Source of the DNA: Iris pallida
Taxonomy: Eukaryota > Streptophyta > Magnoliopsida > Asparagales > Iridaceae
Direction of reading: 5' to 3'
Assembly: GCA_029216955.1 (NCBI GenBank)
Contig: JANAVB010023996.1
Span: forward strand, 19,486,700 to 19,550,699
Length of the DNA stretch: 64,000 bases
A program made the translations under genes and the position numbers. Shown here piece after piece: positions 1 to 10,934 of this stretch. Within the stretch, counting starts at the first letter, position 1, and each line of letters starts with the position of its first letter. The notes beneath the pieces were generated by a model. That model had not been told where the DNA came from. It saw nothing but the letters and a program-made list of their open reading frames with translations, and did no database searches.

Positions 1-2076
1 CCTTTTAAAAAAAATAAAGAAAGAAAGTAAGAAAGGAAGAGAGAGAAAACGAGAGGGTGAGCGAGAGAGAGGAAAGTGAGAGAGGAGCCAGTGGAGAGGA
101 GCGGCGAGTGGGCGGTATTGATTTTTCGGCGGTGGAGGGTTTACGTCGGGAGAGATGGAAGACAGGCGCGCGGGGTTCGTCGGGCTGGGCGCGGCACGGA
201 TGGCGGGAGGCGGAGGGAGAGACGACCGACGGAGCGTTAGAAAGGGGCGGCGAGGGTTTGAAGCGGCGGTCGTGGGAGGAGAGGGAAAGAAAGGGGAAGC
301 CTTGAGTGAGAGGACTGGGAGGAGCGAGGAGATCGAGAGAGGGAGAAGGGTCGGTGAGCGAAGGAAGACGCCGGCGGAGCGGAGCGAGCTCGGGCGGAAG
401 GGGAGTAGACGAGCGGCGGCATCGTTCGGTCGACGGCATTTTCCGGAGGCGCGGTGGTCGTAAGGACGGAGGGGGCTTGGCCGGGGGTTCGACGGAAGGC
501 GGTGGGAGGGACGCGCTCTCCGACAGGGGTTTAGGGAGTCGCCGGTGGGCGGGCGCGGCCAAAGCGCGGCGAGGTCGTGGGTGCGGATCTGGCGGAAAGG
601 GCGACCAGAGGAGGGTGGCTTAGGGCTGACGGCACGGAGGCGAAGATACGGCGAGGGGCGGCTCGCTGGAAAGCGGCTGGAGGCTCGAGGACACGGGCGG
701 CGGCGTCCTGCGGCGGACAGGAGAGCTCGTCGGGGAAGGTGAGGGTTTGTATTTTAAAAAAAATTTCCCTTTCTTTTCTGGTGTCTGTGGTGATGACGGA
801 GGATGGCCGGAGTTGGGTTTGGCGATGGTCGAGGTGGTGGCTGCCAGAATGGGTGGTGTCGAGTAATCGGTTGGGTCGGAGGAAGAAGTGTAGGGGGGTC
901 GGGCGTGTGGTCGTGTCTGGACCAGTGGTCGGTGGTGGTGCTTGGGGTGTTGCCGGTGGATGGGTTTCCGGTGGAGTAGGCGAGGGTGGGGTGCAGCTCT
1001 GTGGTGGCTGTGGGTTGTCGGGGAGGTGCGACGAGATGTAGGATGAGGGGGACGTCGGACGGGTGCTTGGCCGACCTGGGATGGTCAAGGTACCGGCTGT
1101 GACCGGTGTCGGTGGTGGTTAGTACCTATGGCAGGGGCTGGGATGGAGGCAGTGGATGGGTTCTCGCCGGGACGATGGTGGACACGGTTTAGAATAGGAT
1201 TAGGAATAGGAATTTGTGATTTATTGTGTCGGAGTTGTTGATACGGAAGAAAAATAATGTATATGTAAAATATTGGAATAAGATAGACGGGAGGGAACAC
1301 GGACACGGTGCACGGGGGTTGAGAATTATTTGTGAAGAATTTATGAATGTGTGGAATTTATGGAGTACCTGCCTATTTATAGGATGTGAGAATTCCCTGT
1401 TTGATATGGACTAGGAAAAGATTTAAACCCTTTTTGATAAATCGTATATTTATTTAAATAAATCCAAATTTATTTGATCAAAGCCAAATCCAATTTCAAA
1501 TACAAATCCAATTTAAATTTAATTATATCCCTATAGTTTAAAATCAATTTAAATAATTCAAATCTCAATTATCTGTATTAAGTTAATATATTTAAATAAA
1601 TCCAAAGATTAAATCATAATTTAAATGGCCACAATAACTTCCATATATATTTTTTAAAATACCAATAATAATAATTTCAAAAATAACAAATATTTTTAAA
1701 TATCTTTTTGGAATAATAAAATATAAATATTAAATAATTTCGAAAATTATAATATATATTTAAGTATTAATAGGAAATAATTTCAAACTACATTTTTACT
1801 AATTTGGATAAAACAAATTTCGAAATTAAACATAATAATCAAATCTTTAAAATACCTTCTTGCTAAATTATTTTTAATAAAAATAATTATTATTTTGAAA
1901 CCACCATGAAATTAAAAAAATATTTTTCTAAAAAAATATTTTACTCGCACATATTCGCACTTGACGAGAAAATACGAAAATCGTAAATTCCTGTACGACG
2001 TACAATACGACTATGCGACGTATAAATACAAAAAAAATTAGTACTAAAAATATAGTAAAAATTTAGGGGTTTTACA
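1..2076 (-). repeat. LTR-like sequence of a Ty3/gypsy element, minus strand
   Basis: Read on the minus strand, the sequence opens at 2076 with TGTAAAACCCCTAAATTT, the usual start of plant Ty3/gypsy LTRs. About 600 bp of AT-rich U3-like sequence follows, then a TATA box near 1378, then a CT-rich, GC-rich leader running to the window edge. The long proline, serine and arginine-rich open frames in 1-1088 are low-complexity and show no domain. The other end lies outside the window, so LTR length and target duplication cannot be checked. A 5' UTR or promoter of another repeat class is possible. Confidence 0.5.
1373..1382 (-). promoter_or_regulatory. TATA box of the minus-strand LTR
   Basis: The minus strand reads CTATAAATAG. 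It is followed about 30-90 bases downstream by pyrimidine-rich sequence, as expected for a retrotransposon core promoter transcribing leftward. Confidence 0.5.
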
Positions 2077-2272
2077 AAGACGGACGTCTGCTCTCTCCTA
2101 CAGCGTACTCAATTTTTGAGTCTGTATTTTTACATTTATTGAGTCTAGCTAAATGTAAACTGAGTAGCACTGAGTATTCTGGACCTGTACCTTATCACCA
2201 AACAAAAACAAAAGCTCCACCAAACCAAACTAGCCCATAAAAGTCCAGTTGAGCAACTCTATCCTATGGAGA

Positions 2273-2446
2273 CAGAGTTCGGGCCGAACTCTGCCTCCAC
2301 ACAAAGTTCAGGCCGAACTCTGTCCCCTAAATTATAGAACCCTAATTTTTAGGGTTTGTTGTATGCTAGTTGTCCAACGGCCAAAAATTTGAATTCTTGA
2401 CACAGAATTCTGGCTGAATTCTGCCGATTCCAACTAGTATAAATAG
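2273..2446 (+). promoter_or_regulatory. Copia LTR promoter with three quasi-palindromes and a TATA box
   Basis: Three 21-bp quasi-palindromes (2273-2293, 2302-2322, 2403-2423) have arms of the form CAGARTTC and GAAYTCTG. They lie 15-165 bp upstream of the TATA box at 2438-2446. The repeated symmetric arms suggest a dimeric protein site, which is inference. Confidence 0.45.
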
Positions 2447-2677
2447 GCCCTGAATTCTCTCATTTTCAATCATCCAATCATCTTCTCTTCTCTTCTCTAT
2501 AAGCCTCATATAAGCCTTAACCTTCTCATCTACTAGCCACAAGCTTCCTACGCCTCAAAGTGCTCAGAGCTATTTAGTTAGGAGTTTGTGCAAGAGTCAA
2601 GAAAGTCGTTTGGAAAATTCCAAACATCGCCACAGCGATATTTGTAAGAAGTTGACATGCTCTTCTGAAGAAAAGGC

Positions 2678-2881
2678 ATGGGATGTAACTACTATTTCAC
2701 AAATAGTGGATTTAATCCTGAGCTAGAGTTCTCAGGCCTGGACTTGTCCTCCACGAGAAAAACCAGGTTAAAAATGACTATGTTTGCGTATGCTCTCTTG
2801 ATCTTTCTATTTCCGCATTTACTCTTATTATTTACTGTTGGTGAAAAGAGTTTAATTTTTATTTGGCTATTATTGTTATAA
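2678..2881 (+). other. Short open frame in the copia LTR leader, probably not a gene
   Basis: A 67-codon open frame lies downstream of the LTR TATA box. The translation is hydrophobic toward its end but matches no family I recognise. The position inside R/U5-like sequence makes a chance frame most likely. Confidence 0.15.
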
Positions 2882-2914
2882 ACTCTATTCACCCCCTTCT
2901 AGAGTTGCCTACCT

Positions 2915-3437
2915 GTTCTTCACCCTCCTCCCGTCGTTCACGCGAGGTTCCACATATTGTAGTGCTATTTCTTCCAGTGTATGTGATACCTTACATAACT
3001 CTGCCCATGATACTGACTTTGGTATATTCTTTGTAGGCTCCATCCTTCGAGTTTGGTCGCTTGATATAGCCCTTCTGATGTCCGCTCCTCGTCAGCTCTC
3101 TATCCCCATGTTGTTTCCTCCATTGTTGTGCACATTAGGTGCCTTTGTATCCCTTCGTTCATGGGTGTTCCCCCTCTGTGTTCCTCTCATATATGGCATT
3201 GTCCCTGTTCTTGATCTTTTTGGTCTTTCTCTTGGCTTAGCAGCGCCCCTTTCCTCTAATCTTTCCCTCGTGTTCATCGGTCAGTTCCACCTCCTTCGTT
3301 CAACTGTAGTCCACCCACCGACTACGTCTCATAAGTTCTGATCTCCCTTCTCCCCTTGTCCTCCTACCCTTGCGTCATGTCCAGTGTCGATCGTTGTCGT
3401 GCCTGGATCGCCATAGCTTGGAGCAAACCCTAGCGCC

Positions 3438-3442
<5 letters not shown>
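2915..3442 (-). pseudogene. LINE ORF1 N-terminal fragment, minus strand
   Basis: On the minus strand, bases 3030 to 2920 stay open and translate to a clearly coding stretch containing SVSWAELCKV and VEPRVNDGRRV. This resembles the segment just before the DUF4283 domain of plant L1 ORF1 proteins. A possible start, MAALGFAPSYGD, lies at 3442 just inside the (AT)n tract. Several stops and frame changes separate the two parts. The fragment ends where the copia-type LTR begins, so the LTR probably truncates it. It differs from, and is opposite to, the LINE at 4226. Confidence 0.4.
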
Positions 3443-3517
<75 letters not shown>

Positions 3518-3673
3518 TTCCACCTCCTTCGTTCAACTGTAGTCCACCCACCGACTACGTCTCATAAGTTCTGATCTCCCTTCTCCCCTTGTCCTCCTCC
3601 CCTTGCGTCCTGTCCAGTGTCGATCGTTGTCGTGCCTGGATCGCCATAGCTTGGAGCAAACCCTAGCGCCGCC

Positions 3674-3746
<73 letters not shown>
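3281..3746. repeat. Tandem duplication of a 233-bp unit ending in (AT)n
   Basis: Unit 1 (3281-3513) and unit 2 (3514-3746) are near-identical. Each has about 160 bp of unique sequence ending in GCAAACCCTAGCGCCGCCAT, followed by a long (AT)n tract. The displacement is 233 bp throughout. The unit is the 5' part of the minus-strand LINE fragment. Confidence 0.9.
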
Positions 3747-3754
<8 letters not shown>

Positions 3755-4009
3755 TAATTAGTTAATTAATTAAATTGACAGAAATTTAATTTAATTTTAA
3801 TTATAATTTGTTATGGATATATGTGAATAGGGTGAGGGTATTCGGTCATACAGAAGAAAAAAAGGGTTACGCGAAAGAAAACGAGAGAAAGTTTAAAATT
3901 ATAATTTTTTCTACTTTTTGAATTAACTGGTTGATGATATACATACGGCTTAGACGGCTCACTTATGAGTCTTTTTTTAAGTGTGCTTTACTCCGACTTG
4001 GCAAATGCC
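3747..4009. other. AT-rich spacer with a Helitron-related segment
   Basis: No gene is visible. The segment 3943-3965 (ATACGGCTTAGACGGCTCAC) matches, in reverse orientation, the subterminal part of the Helitron-like element near 12695-12720. A relative or fragment of that element is therefore probably present. Confidence 0.4.
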
Positions 4010-4075
4010 AAGGGGGATTTGAATTTGCGCATTCTGCGCCTGGGCCCCGTTGCTACCACTTGGCCCTAACACACA
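4010..4075 (-). ncRNA. tRNA-like (SINE-type) Pol III promoter module
   Basis: On the minus strand, GGCCAAGTGGTAGC (near 4065-4052) fits an A box and ATTCAAATCCCC (near 4025-4014) fits a B box, about 25-30 bases apart. No complete cloverleaf is apparent. A tRNA-derived SINE or tRNA pseudogene is the likely source. Confidence 0.4.
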
Positions 4076-4123
4076 AACCTTTTTTGAGCTACATACCTTT
4101 ATTAAGTTATTTCGAAGCCGCAT

Positions 4124-4225
<102 letters not shown>

Positions 4226-4239
4226 GGTTGCAAACAGCT

Positions 4240-6840
4240 ATGTCCGACCCCGAGCTTGCGTCGTTGTTCTCCTCTCCCTCTTTAGGAGCTCTTGGCTGCG
4301 CGCGGTCGTCCGCCCCGACCGACCGCCCACGGCGACGGGGACGCGGCCGCTCCCCCCGGCCAGCTCCCCATCCACCGCACCCATACCTCCCCCGCCGCCG
4401 GGCTCCAGGCACGCCCGCAAGCCGCCTGAGCGCGTCGCTCAGCCTTCCATGGTCCGCCGCTCAGCTCGTATTGGTGGGTTCGCCATCCGCCGGAGTTGTC
4501 CCCAGGCTGAGGTGGCCGCCTGCCCATGCCTCTCCCTCCGTTGTAGCTGGTCCTATGTCGTGGTCGTCGTCACGGTCGCCGTGCCCGGTGGAGCTCTTCC
4601 ATCAGAGGTCCCCCACCCCAGTCTAGCCGCTCCCCTTCGGTGGCCCCCAATACCGCCGGAGTCGCTCAACCCCCCTCGCCTTTCAGAGGAGAGCCTCGGG
4701 TCTCGCTACCTCGAAATCGGGTCCCTTTTTTCACTCGAAGGGAGCTCTCTTTCAAATTTTGAATTCCCTCCCCCCGCCCGTCCATGCGCCCCCTCCGCCC
4801 CATGGGCTTCATGCGCCCAATACTAGTAGCAGCGCTTATGCGCTCCCTCCCGTCGGCCTCAAGCATGCGCCCACCTCTATTTCGGAGGGGCATGCGCCCT
4901 ATGTACGATCTGGCCTACATGCGCCTTCCTCTATGGGGAGCCACGCAGCAGCCTATGCACCCTCCTTCTCCTCGTCGGACCGCGCGCTCACCCTCCAGGC
5001 GGTGGCGCCGGAGCAAGCGACGCCCGCAGGAGAGCCGGCATTCCCCCTTCAGGCGGGCCATGCGCCCGCGGACACTACCCTCAGTTTTCCTCCTCCGCTA
5101 TCATTGTCAACTGCCTAAGCATGCGCTCACTTTGCTAGTGGGGGCGCATGCGCCCCCCTTCCCAGCGGACCATGCGCCCGTAGACTCTCGACAAGTGCCA
5201 GGTGCACCACCCTCCCTCCTCGGTGGGCTGTTTTGAGCCCGAGAGAGCAGCCTCGGAAGTAGGTACTTCCCCTATCAAAGATCATCTCGCACCCTCGCCC
5301 GCCGGTCGTTCGACAGGGATCTCCAGCAGTCCCTCGGCGTCCCCCCCGGGCTCGTAGCACAGAGTTTACCCACCGGCTTGTACCGCGGTCCCCGCCCCTA
5401 CCAGTAGGATTCATTGGCCGCTACCCCCGCCCGCTCACCTCTTCTCCAACCCCCCCTCCGATTATTCCACTTCGATTTTGTATGCTGATATTTTGTGCCC
5501 AGTCCATGTGGCGCAGTTACCCTCGGCAGACTAGGAGATCGTTCTGCCAGAGATCGAGTTCTCCCCCCTCCGAAGGGCACACCATCAACGTGCCATTCTC
5601 TCCTGCAGAAATCTCCTCTCTTTCCTCATCCTTCTCAAAGACCTTCGTACTAAAATTCTAGGACGGTTGTCCTAAGATGCCCTTGGTCAAAGAAGTCATC
5701 GCAGGCCGGGGCCTCTCAGTAGAATACAAGGTCGTACCTCTCGACTCAAAACATCTTCTCCTCCACCTCTCATCAGACCGCGACTACTCATTAGTCTGGG
5801 CCTATGGCTCCACCCACATCAGCTCCTTCAGCGTGAAGATCGCTAAATGGTCCCCCAATTTCAACCCAAAAGTAGATTCCAGGATCATCTCCACATGGAT
5901 CACCTTGTCGAACTTGCCTCTAGTTTGCTTCGCTCCAGCTGCCCTTAAAATAATCGTCAGTTCTTTTGGGACTCTGGTAGCCATCTCTGATGAAACCCGC
6001 AACATCTCCAAAGGGAACTACATGAAAATATGCGTAGAGATCGATCTTTAATCAGACCCCCCATCGCTCATTCAACTCGAGTTAGGGGGCGGTCCCACCT
6101 ACAGACTCTGGAGTATGACAACAACATCAGCTTCTGCCAGTAATGTCAGATCAGGGGCCACCGTTCAAAGCTTTGTTTCAAAGCCCACCCGGAGCTCAAA
6201 AAAAGCCATCACAAAAAAATATATATCCCAGAGCGACCCAACCCCCAACTCAAGGCCCTATCCTTCCCATTACCAACTCCCACTCTCGCTTTACAGACAG
6301 AGACGGCTCCTCTCGCCCCAGCCTCGGCGAATATCAGCACGGCTCCCATCAAGCAAACAAGCATCACCCTCCTCAACAGCTTCGAGATCCTCAGCTTCTC
6401 CGAGGCAGAAAACCAGTCAACCCTCCTCTCCAACGAGGTCCCGCTCGCGGAAGGTGCCGACGGCACTCCTTCGAAGGGCGACGAGGCCATCCTCGGGGAG
6501 AACCGACTAGTTTTGATAACCTTCGGTGCCCTTGGGGATCCCCTCCACCCCCTCATCCCCCGGCCTTTACAGATCCTCCTCCTTCCCCTCCCGGCTGAGG
6601 CCAAGCAGTCTTTAGGCCGTAAATACGAGGCCAGGATCACACAAGCACAGGATACGGGCTTCCTGAACCCCAACAACCCCTTCAGTGCTCTAGCCGAAAT
6701 CGAATCCGAACTCGCCCCAGAGTTAGATTCCGAAGTTCGAGACCGCAGCCTTTGTCTTTCGACGCCAACAACCACCACGGCAGCCCCACGGGCCCCCAAA
6801 ATACATCAAAGCAAGAAGAACAAGCTCCCCGCAAAAGAGT
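4240..6840 (+). pseudogene. LINE ORF1 pseudogene (nucleic-acid-binding, DUF4283-like)
   Basis: A start at 4240 opens a frame beginning MSDPELASLFSSPSLG, rich in P, S and R. After frame changes, 4759-5220 encodes repeated HAP motifs from CATGCGCC units. Bases 5600-6051 encode a DUF4283-like domain, recognisable by IAKWSPNFNP, a WITLSNLP-type core and a closing KICVEIDL. The next frame gives a CCHC knuckle of spacing C-x2-C-x4-H-x4-C at 6135-6173, with an in-frame TAA at 6141 between the first two cysteines. Family members bind LINE RNA in the RNP. Several stops and shifts make this copy dead. Confidence 0.75.
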
Positions 6841-6897
6841 CATCGGTTATGACCACACGGTCAGCCTCAAAGCTCAACACCACCCCAAATCGCAAGA

Positions 6898-9800
6898 ATG
6901 CAGCAGCTTAACATCCTAGCATGGAACGTTAGAGGTCTGGCCAACAAACCGACTAAGAGAAGATTAACCTCCCTGATCAAAACCCACCGGATCGATATTT
7001 TAGTCATCATCGATCCCAAAATCCCCCAAAAAAAACTCAAATCCACCCAACACCATCTCGGCTTTTCGAACGCGATTGTCGGGTGTCACGACATCTGGAT
7101 CCTCTTTTTCGACTAGTACACCTGCGGCAACACCATAGACGATGACCAGGCGCTCTCTTGCTGGGTCGAACACCCCTTCTTTCCCTCCCACGTCCTTCTA
7201 TCCGCTGTTCACGGCAGCTGCGATTATAATGAGCGCAAGCAGCTCTAGAATACTCTTATAGACACCCGCAACTCCTTCAATAACCTCCCATGGATATGCC
7301 TCGGGGGCTTCAACACGATTGCCAACATTGAGGAAAAATCGGGGGGTCGCCCCCCCACCAACCGACTATGAATGAATTCAACTCCTTCACTTTCCAGACA
7401 AACCTTTCCCATCTTTCCTACTCTGGCAACGCCTTCACCTGATACAACATGCAAGAAGGAGCTCGCCGTCAATTCTCTCGCCTTGATCGTGCCCTGGTCG
7501 ACAACCGGTGGTTAGATATGAATCTGATCTCCAATCTATCCCACCTTAACTTTACAGAATCAGACCACTCCCCTCTCCTAATCGAGGTTAGCAACAACTC
7601 CAACTGCATTAAAAAATCCTTCAGATTTCTGGACTTCTGGAGACATCACCCCCAATTCCACAACACCGTTGCCTCCACTTGGAATTCGACCAACAACTAG
7701 AACTCCCTCACCAGAATGGCTGCAAAGCTCCGGGCCACCAGGATCACCCTCAACTCCTAGAGCAAACTAGCTTTCGGCAACATCTTTCAAGAAATTAAAG
7801 CAGTGGAAGACGACGTCACTCGAGCCGAGATTAGGTTTACTGAGGAGCGCTCCCCGGAGAACCGTGCTACGCTTAACCTCAATAAGTCTATCCTTAAATC
7901 TCGCCTAAAGGTGGAGACGAAATTCTGGAAACAAAAAGCCAGGCTGACCTGGGATAGCGAGGGCGACAGGAACTCGACTTTTTTCTACGCATGTGTTAGG
8001 GGACGCAGACACCAACTCACCCTTCATCAAATCTCATATGACAACGACACATTACACAAAGATCAATGGAGCATCCAGGTGGCGGCCGCCAACTTCTACT
8101 CCAAACTGTTCACGAAAGAGGACGTAGTCAAAGATGCGACCTTCCTGGAGCAGATCCCCACATTAGTCGACGAGAAGGATAATGCCTTGCTCCTCGTTTC
8201 CCCCGTCCGCAGATGAAGTAAAGTCCACGATCTGGGCCCTTGACGAACACAGCGTGCCGGGTCCAGACGAATTCAACGGTATTTTCTTCTGGTCTTGCTG
8301 GAACATCATTCAGACAGACGTGATCGATGCTGTCAAGGATTTCTTTCTTGGAGCGCACTACTCGAAATCTCTATCCCGCGCCAATCTGATTTTAATCTCC
8401 AAAAAAGATAACCCAGAGACTTTCAAAGATTTCAGACCGATCAGTTTATGTAATTTCACCAACAAAATTATCTCCAAAATTATCGCCAACCGTATGGCCC
8501 ACATCCTCCCCAAGATCATTTTCGCGGAACAAAGCGGCTTTGTCCCAGGGCAGAATATCACGGATAACATCCTTCTTGCACAAAAAATGATTACTTGCAT
8601 GAAATTCTCGGCCGGAGGGGGGAAAATATTGCCATCAAGCTCGACATGGAGAAGGCCTACGATCGCCTGGACTGACAATTCATGATTTGGGTTCTCAGAG
8701 CTTTCGGGTTCTCCAAAACATGGATTGACATCATTTATAGATCCATCAGCAACTCATGGTTCTCCACCATTATCAATGGCCAAGCGGACGGCTTCTTCAA
8801 ATCTAGTCGAGGTGTGCTTCAAGGAGACCCTCTATCCTCTACCATCTTCATTATTGCTGCCGAAGCCCTCAGCAGAAACATCAACAGCATGGTCAACATC
8901 CCAAGATTCCAACACTACCACACCACCGCCGGATGCCCCATCATCACCCACCTTGCCTACGCCGACGACATCCTCATCTTTTCTGCAGAAGATATCAGAT
9001 CGGTAGAGGTGGTCAGCAACACCCTGGACAAATACACCAGATGTTTCGGTCAACGCATCAACCGCGACAAAAGCGTCATCTACACTCATCACAAAGCAGA
9101 CAGGAACCACTCAGCCACTTTAACCAACCCTACCTCTTTTACCACCGCATACCCACCGTTCACCTACCTGGGATGTCCCTTAGTATACGGCAGAACCAAT
9201 GCGGGCATATTCAATGGACTTATCCCTAAGATTAGGAAGAAGATCAAGGGATGGAACAACGCTACTCTATCGCCCGACGGCATGATTATCCTCATCAAGC
9301 ATGTTCTGTCCTCCATCCCGATCTACACCCTGGCCGTCTGCTCCCCGCCCAAGCAGGTCTTATCCTCACTTGTCAGCCCACGCTCCCGCTGAATGCACGA
9401 TCCAGGACCTTTGGGACCCCGCTACAGGATAGAGATGGGAGGGGATCAGAGAGTGGCTTGGGCCGGAGGCGTCGACTAAGCTGGCGGCTGCGAACGTCCG
9501 GATCAGAGATGACCTCCCCGACACCTTGATTTGGGCTCCCGACGCTGGAGGTTCTTTCTCTATGGCCTCTGCCAGACGCGAACTGGAGGGCGGAGGCATG
9601 CGGACCACTCACTGCGCTCACTTCTGGCAATCATGCATTCCCACTAAGTGGTCATTTCTTATCTGGAGAGCTCAGTGTAGGAAGCTTCCAACCGACGATT
9701 CCTTCACCACCATCGGGTTTAGCCTTGCCTCCAGATGTCACTGTTGTTCTTCCCACAAACCAGAAATAGTTGAACACATCCTGCTTTCTGTAGAACTCGT

Positions 9801-9936
9801 CGATCAGACTTGGCGAGACCTTGAAGGCCGATGCAGCAAGAGGCATTGTCCCGGGGGCTTCAACGATCTCCTGCTCAACTGGGGGAATTCCTATTGCCAC
9901 CAGATTACCGCAGCCACCGGTATTTGGGTCCTCTAG
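6898..9936 (+). pseudogene. LINE ORF2 pseudogene (AP endonuclease, reverse transcriptase, zf-RVT)
   Basis: The frame opens MQQLNILAWNVRGL, the standard N-terminus of the endonuclease. Stops begin at 7116. The endonuclease GDFN motif reads GGFN near 7303, while SDHSP near 7560 is kept. RT motifs follow: FRPISLCN and SGFVPG (8420-8550), the KAYDRLD block in a shifted frame near 8655, GVLQGDPLS (8808-8835), the catalytic YADDILIF (8956-8980) and the LGCPL segment near 9168. The frame shifts near 8623 and again after 9392. Bases 9526-9830 resemble the C-terminal zinc-binding RT-associated domain. No RNase H was seen. At about 1,010 codons it is shorter than full plant L1 ORF2. Confidence 0.85.
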
Positions 9937-10200
9937 AAGAACCGAAACAAATCCAGGTACGAAGTAGACAATTCACCACAGAGCAATTGTCCAGTGAAGT
10001 TCGTCGGCAAATTCTTAAACTCAAACACCGATGCTCCCACTCCCCGGACCGGTTTTGCAGTCTTTGCAGTAGTCTAGTCCGCGGCTCCCTTTGGTGCTCG
10101 CTGCTGGTTTTTCCTTTTGTCTGTTTTTCGCGCTTGGCGCGCTTACTTATATAGGCTTCGGCATTTTGCGCCTGATACATCAATAAAAACTTTGCTTCTC

Positions 10201-10203
<3 letters not shown>

Positions 10204-10278
<75 letters not shown>
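10204..10278. repeat. (TA)n followed by (GA)n microsatellite
   Basis: Alternating TA from 10204 changes to GA near 10247. It follows directly on the LINE 3' end, where a tail is expected. Confidence 0.95.
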
Positions 10279-10289
10279 GGCGAACTCGC

Positions 10290-10355
10290 CTCCGCTGGGC
10301 TCGAACTCCGACCACTTGGGCCACATGCATCTCTCTTAACTACCAGGCTAGAGGT
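10290..10355 (-). ncRNA. tRNA-like (SINE-type) Pol III promoter module
   Basis: On the minus strand, CTAGCCTGGTAGTTAAGAG (10351-10333) fits an A box and GGAGTTCGAGCCC (10309-10297) fits a B box. The region resembles the tRNA-related head of a SINE. A second, weaker tRNA-like arrangement lies just upstream on the same strand (10430-10370). Confidence 0.5.
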
Positions 10356-10437
10356 CACTTGCAAAATTTGTTGTAGTCAAGATTTGAAGACCTCTTAAAT
10401 ATAAATCTAGCATTATAACCACAACACCACAATACAT

Positions 10438-10460
10438 TATATATATATATATATATAAAT

Positions 10461-10512
<52 letters not shown>

Positions 10513-10526
10513 TTTTTTATATATAT
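10438..10526. repeat. Interrupted (AT)n microsatellite
   Basis: Alternating AT with AAAT and T8 interruptions, forming the left flank of the TIR element that follows. Confidence 0.9.
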
Positions 10527-10543
10527 GGGTTCTTCTACAATAC

Positions 10544-10565
10544 ATGGGATGTATCAATACATCCC
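10544..10565. repeat. Perfect 10-bp inverted repeat
   Basis: TGGGATGTAT and ATACATCCCA are separated by two bases, giving a perfect stem inside the left end of the TIR element. Confidence 0.85.
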
Positions 10566-10934
10566 AAACAATTGCATTAAAAATTGTGAAAGATGTTTAC
10601 TTTGACTTTGACTTTACCTGATATAACAAGTCATATTAACCTGTTCACTTTATTAAAAAAAATTACCTAAATTACCGTAATTTGTTGGATATTGTACATT
10701 CAACATTTACATTTTTTATCCTACGTTAACGCATATTTTTTACCCTACATTAACCTGCTCACTTATATTTGTCACCCGGCTGCTATAATCCTGCTGGTAA
10801 TGACATGTCATCAAGTAATCCGTTTACTTTATTAATTCTAATGTTTGTCACAATAACAGTGGATCCATGTATCGTAGAAGACAGTGATTCCAAAAATACT
10901 TTTATTTTCTTTTTTAACGGATGATGCTCACTCA

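Larger units (their letters stand above)
2100..2912 (+). repeat. Ty1/copia-type LTR fragment
   Basis: The stretch has a TATA box (TATAAATAG at 2438) followed by a CT-rich leader. Its tail near 2885 reads ATTCACCCCCTTCTAGAG, a signature close to the 3' end of many plant copia LTRs. No copia internal region adjoins it, so it is a solo LTR or fragment. Exact ends and a target duplication are not resolved: the left side abuts the gypsy-like LTR and the right side runs into a LINE fragment. Confidence 0.5.
4226..10203 (+). mobile_element. L1-type LINE, plus strand, pseudogenised
   Basis: The order is that of plant L1 elements: a GC-rich 5' region, then ORF1 with a DUF4283-like domain and one CCHC knuckle. 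ORF2 follows with an AP endonuclease, reverse transcriptase and a C-terminal zinc-binding RT-associated domain, then an AATAAA signal at 10182. The element runs into (TA)n at both ends, so poly(A) and target duplications cannot be recognised. Every coding segment contains stops or frameshifts. It is GC-rich compared with its AT-rich surroundings. Confidence 0.85.

Noticed and set aside
5..1088. Long proline/serine/arginine-rich open frames on both strands
   Set aside because: They arise from GC-rich low-complexity sequence, overlap on both strands and contain no domain, so no host gene is called.
3329..3567. Open frames encoding YIYIYI peptides here and at other AT tracts (for example 16954-17201, 40230-40775)
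   Set aside because: They are translations of alternating AT microsatellites and have no protein character.
10290..10355. Functional tRNA genes for the A/B-box modules
   Set aside because: No complete acceptor stem or anticodon arm pairing could be found in any of them.
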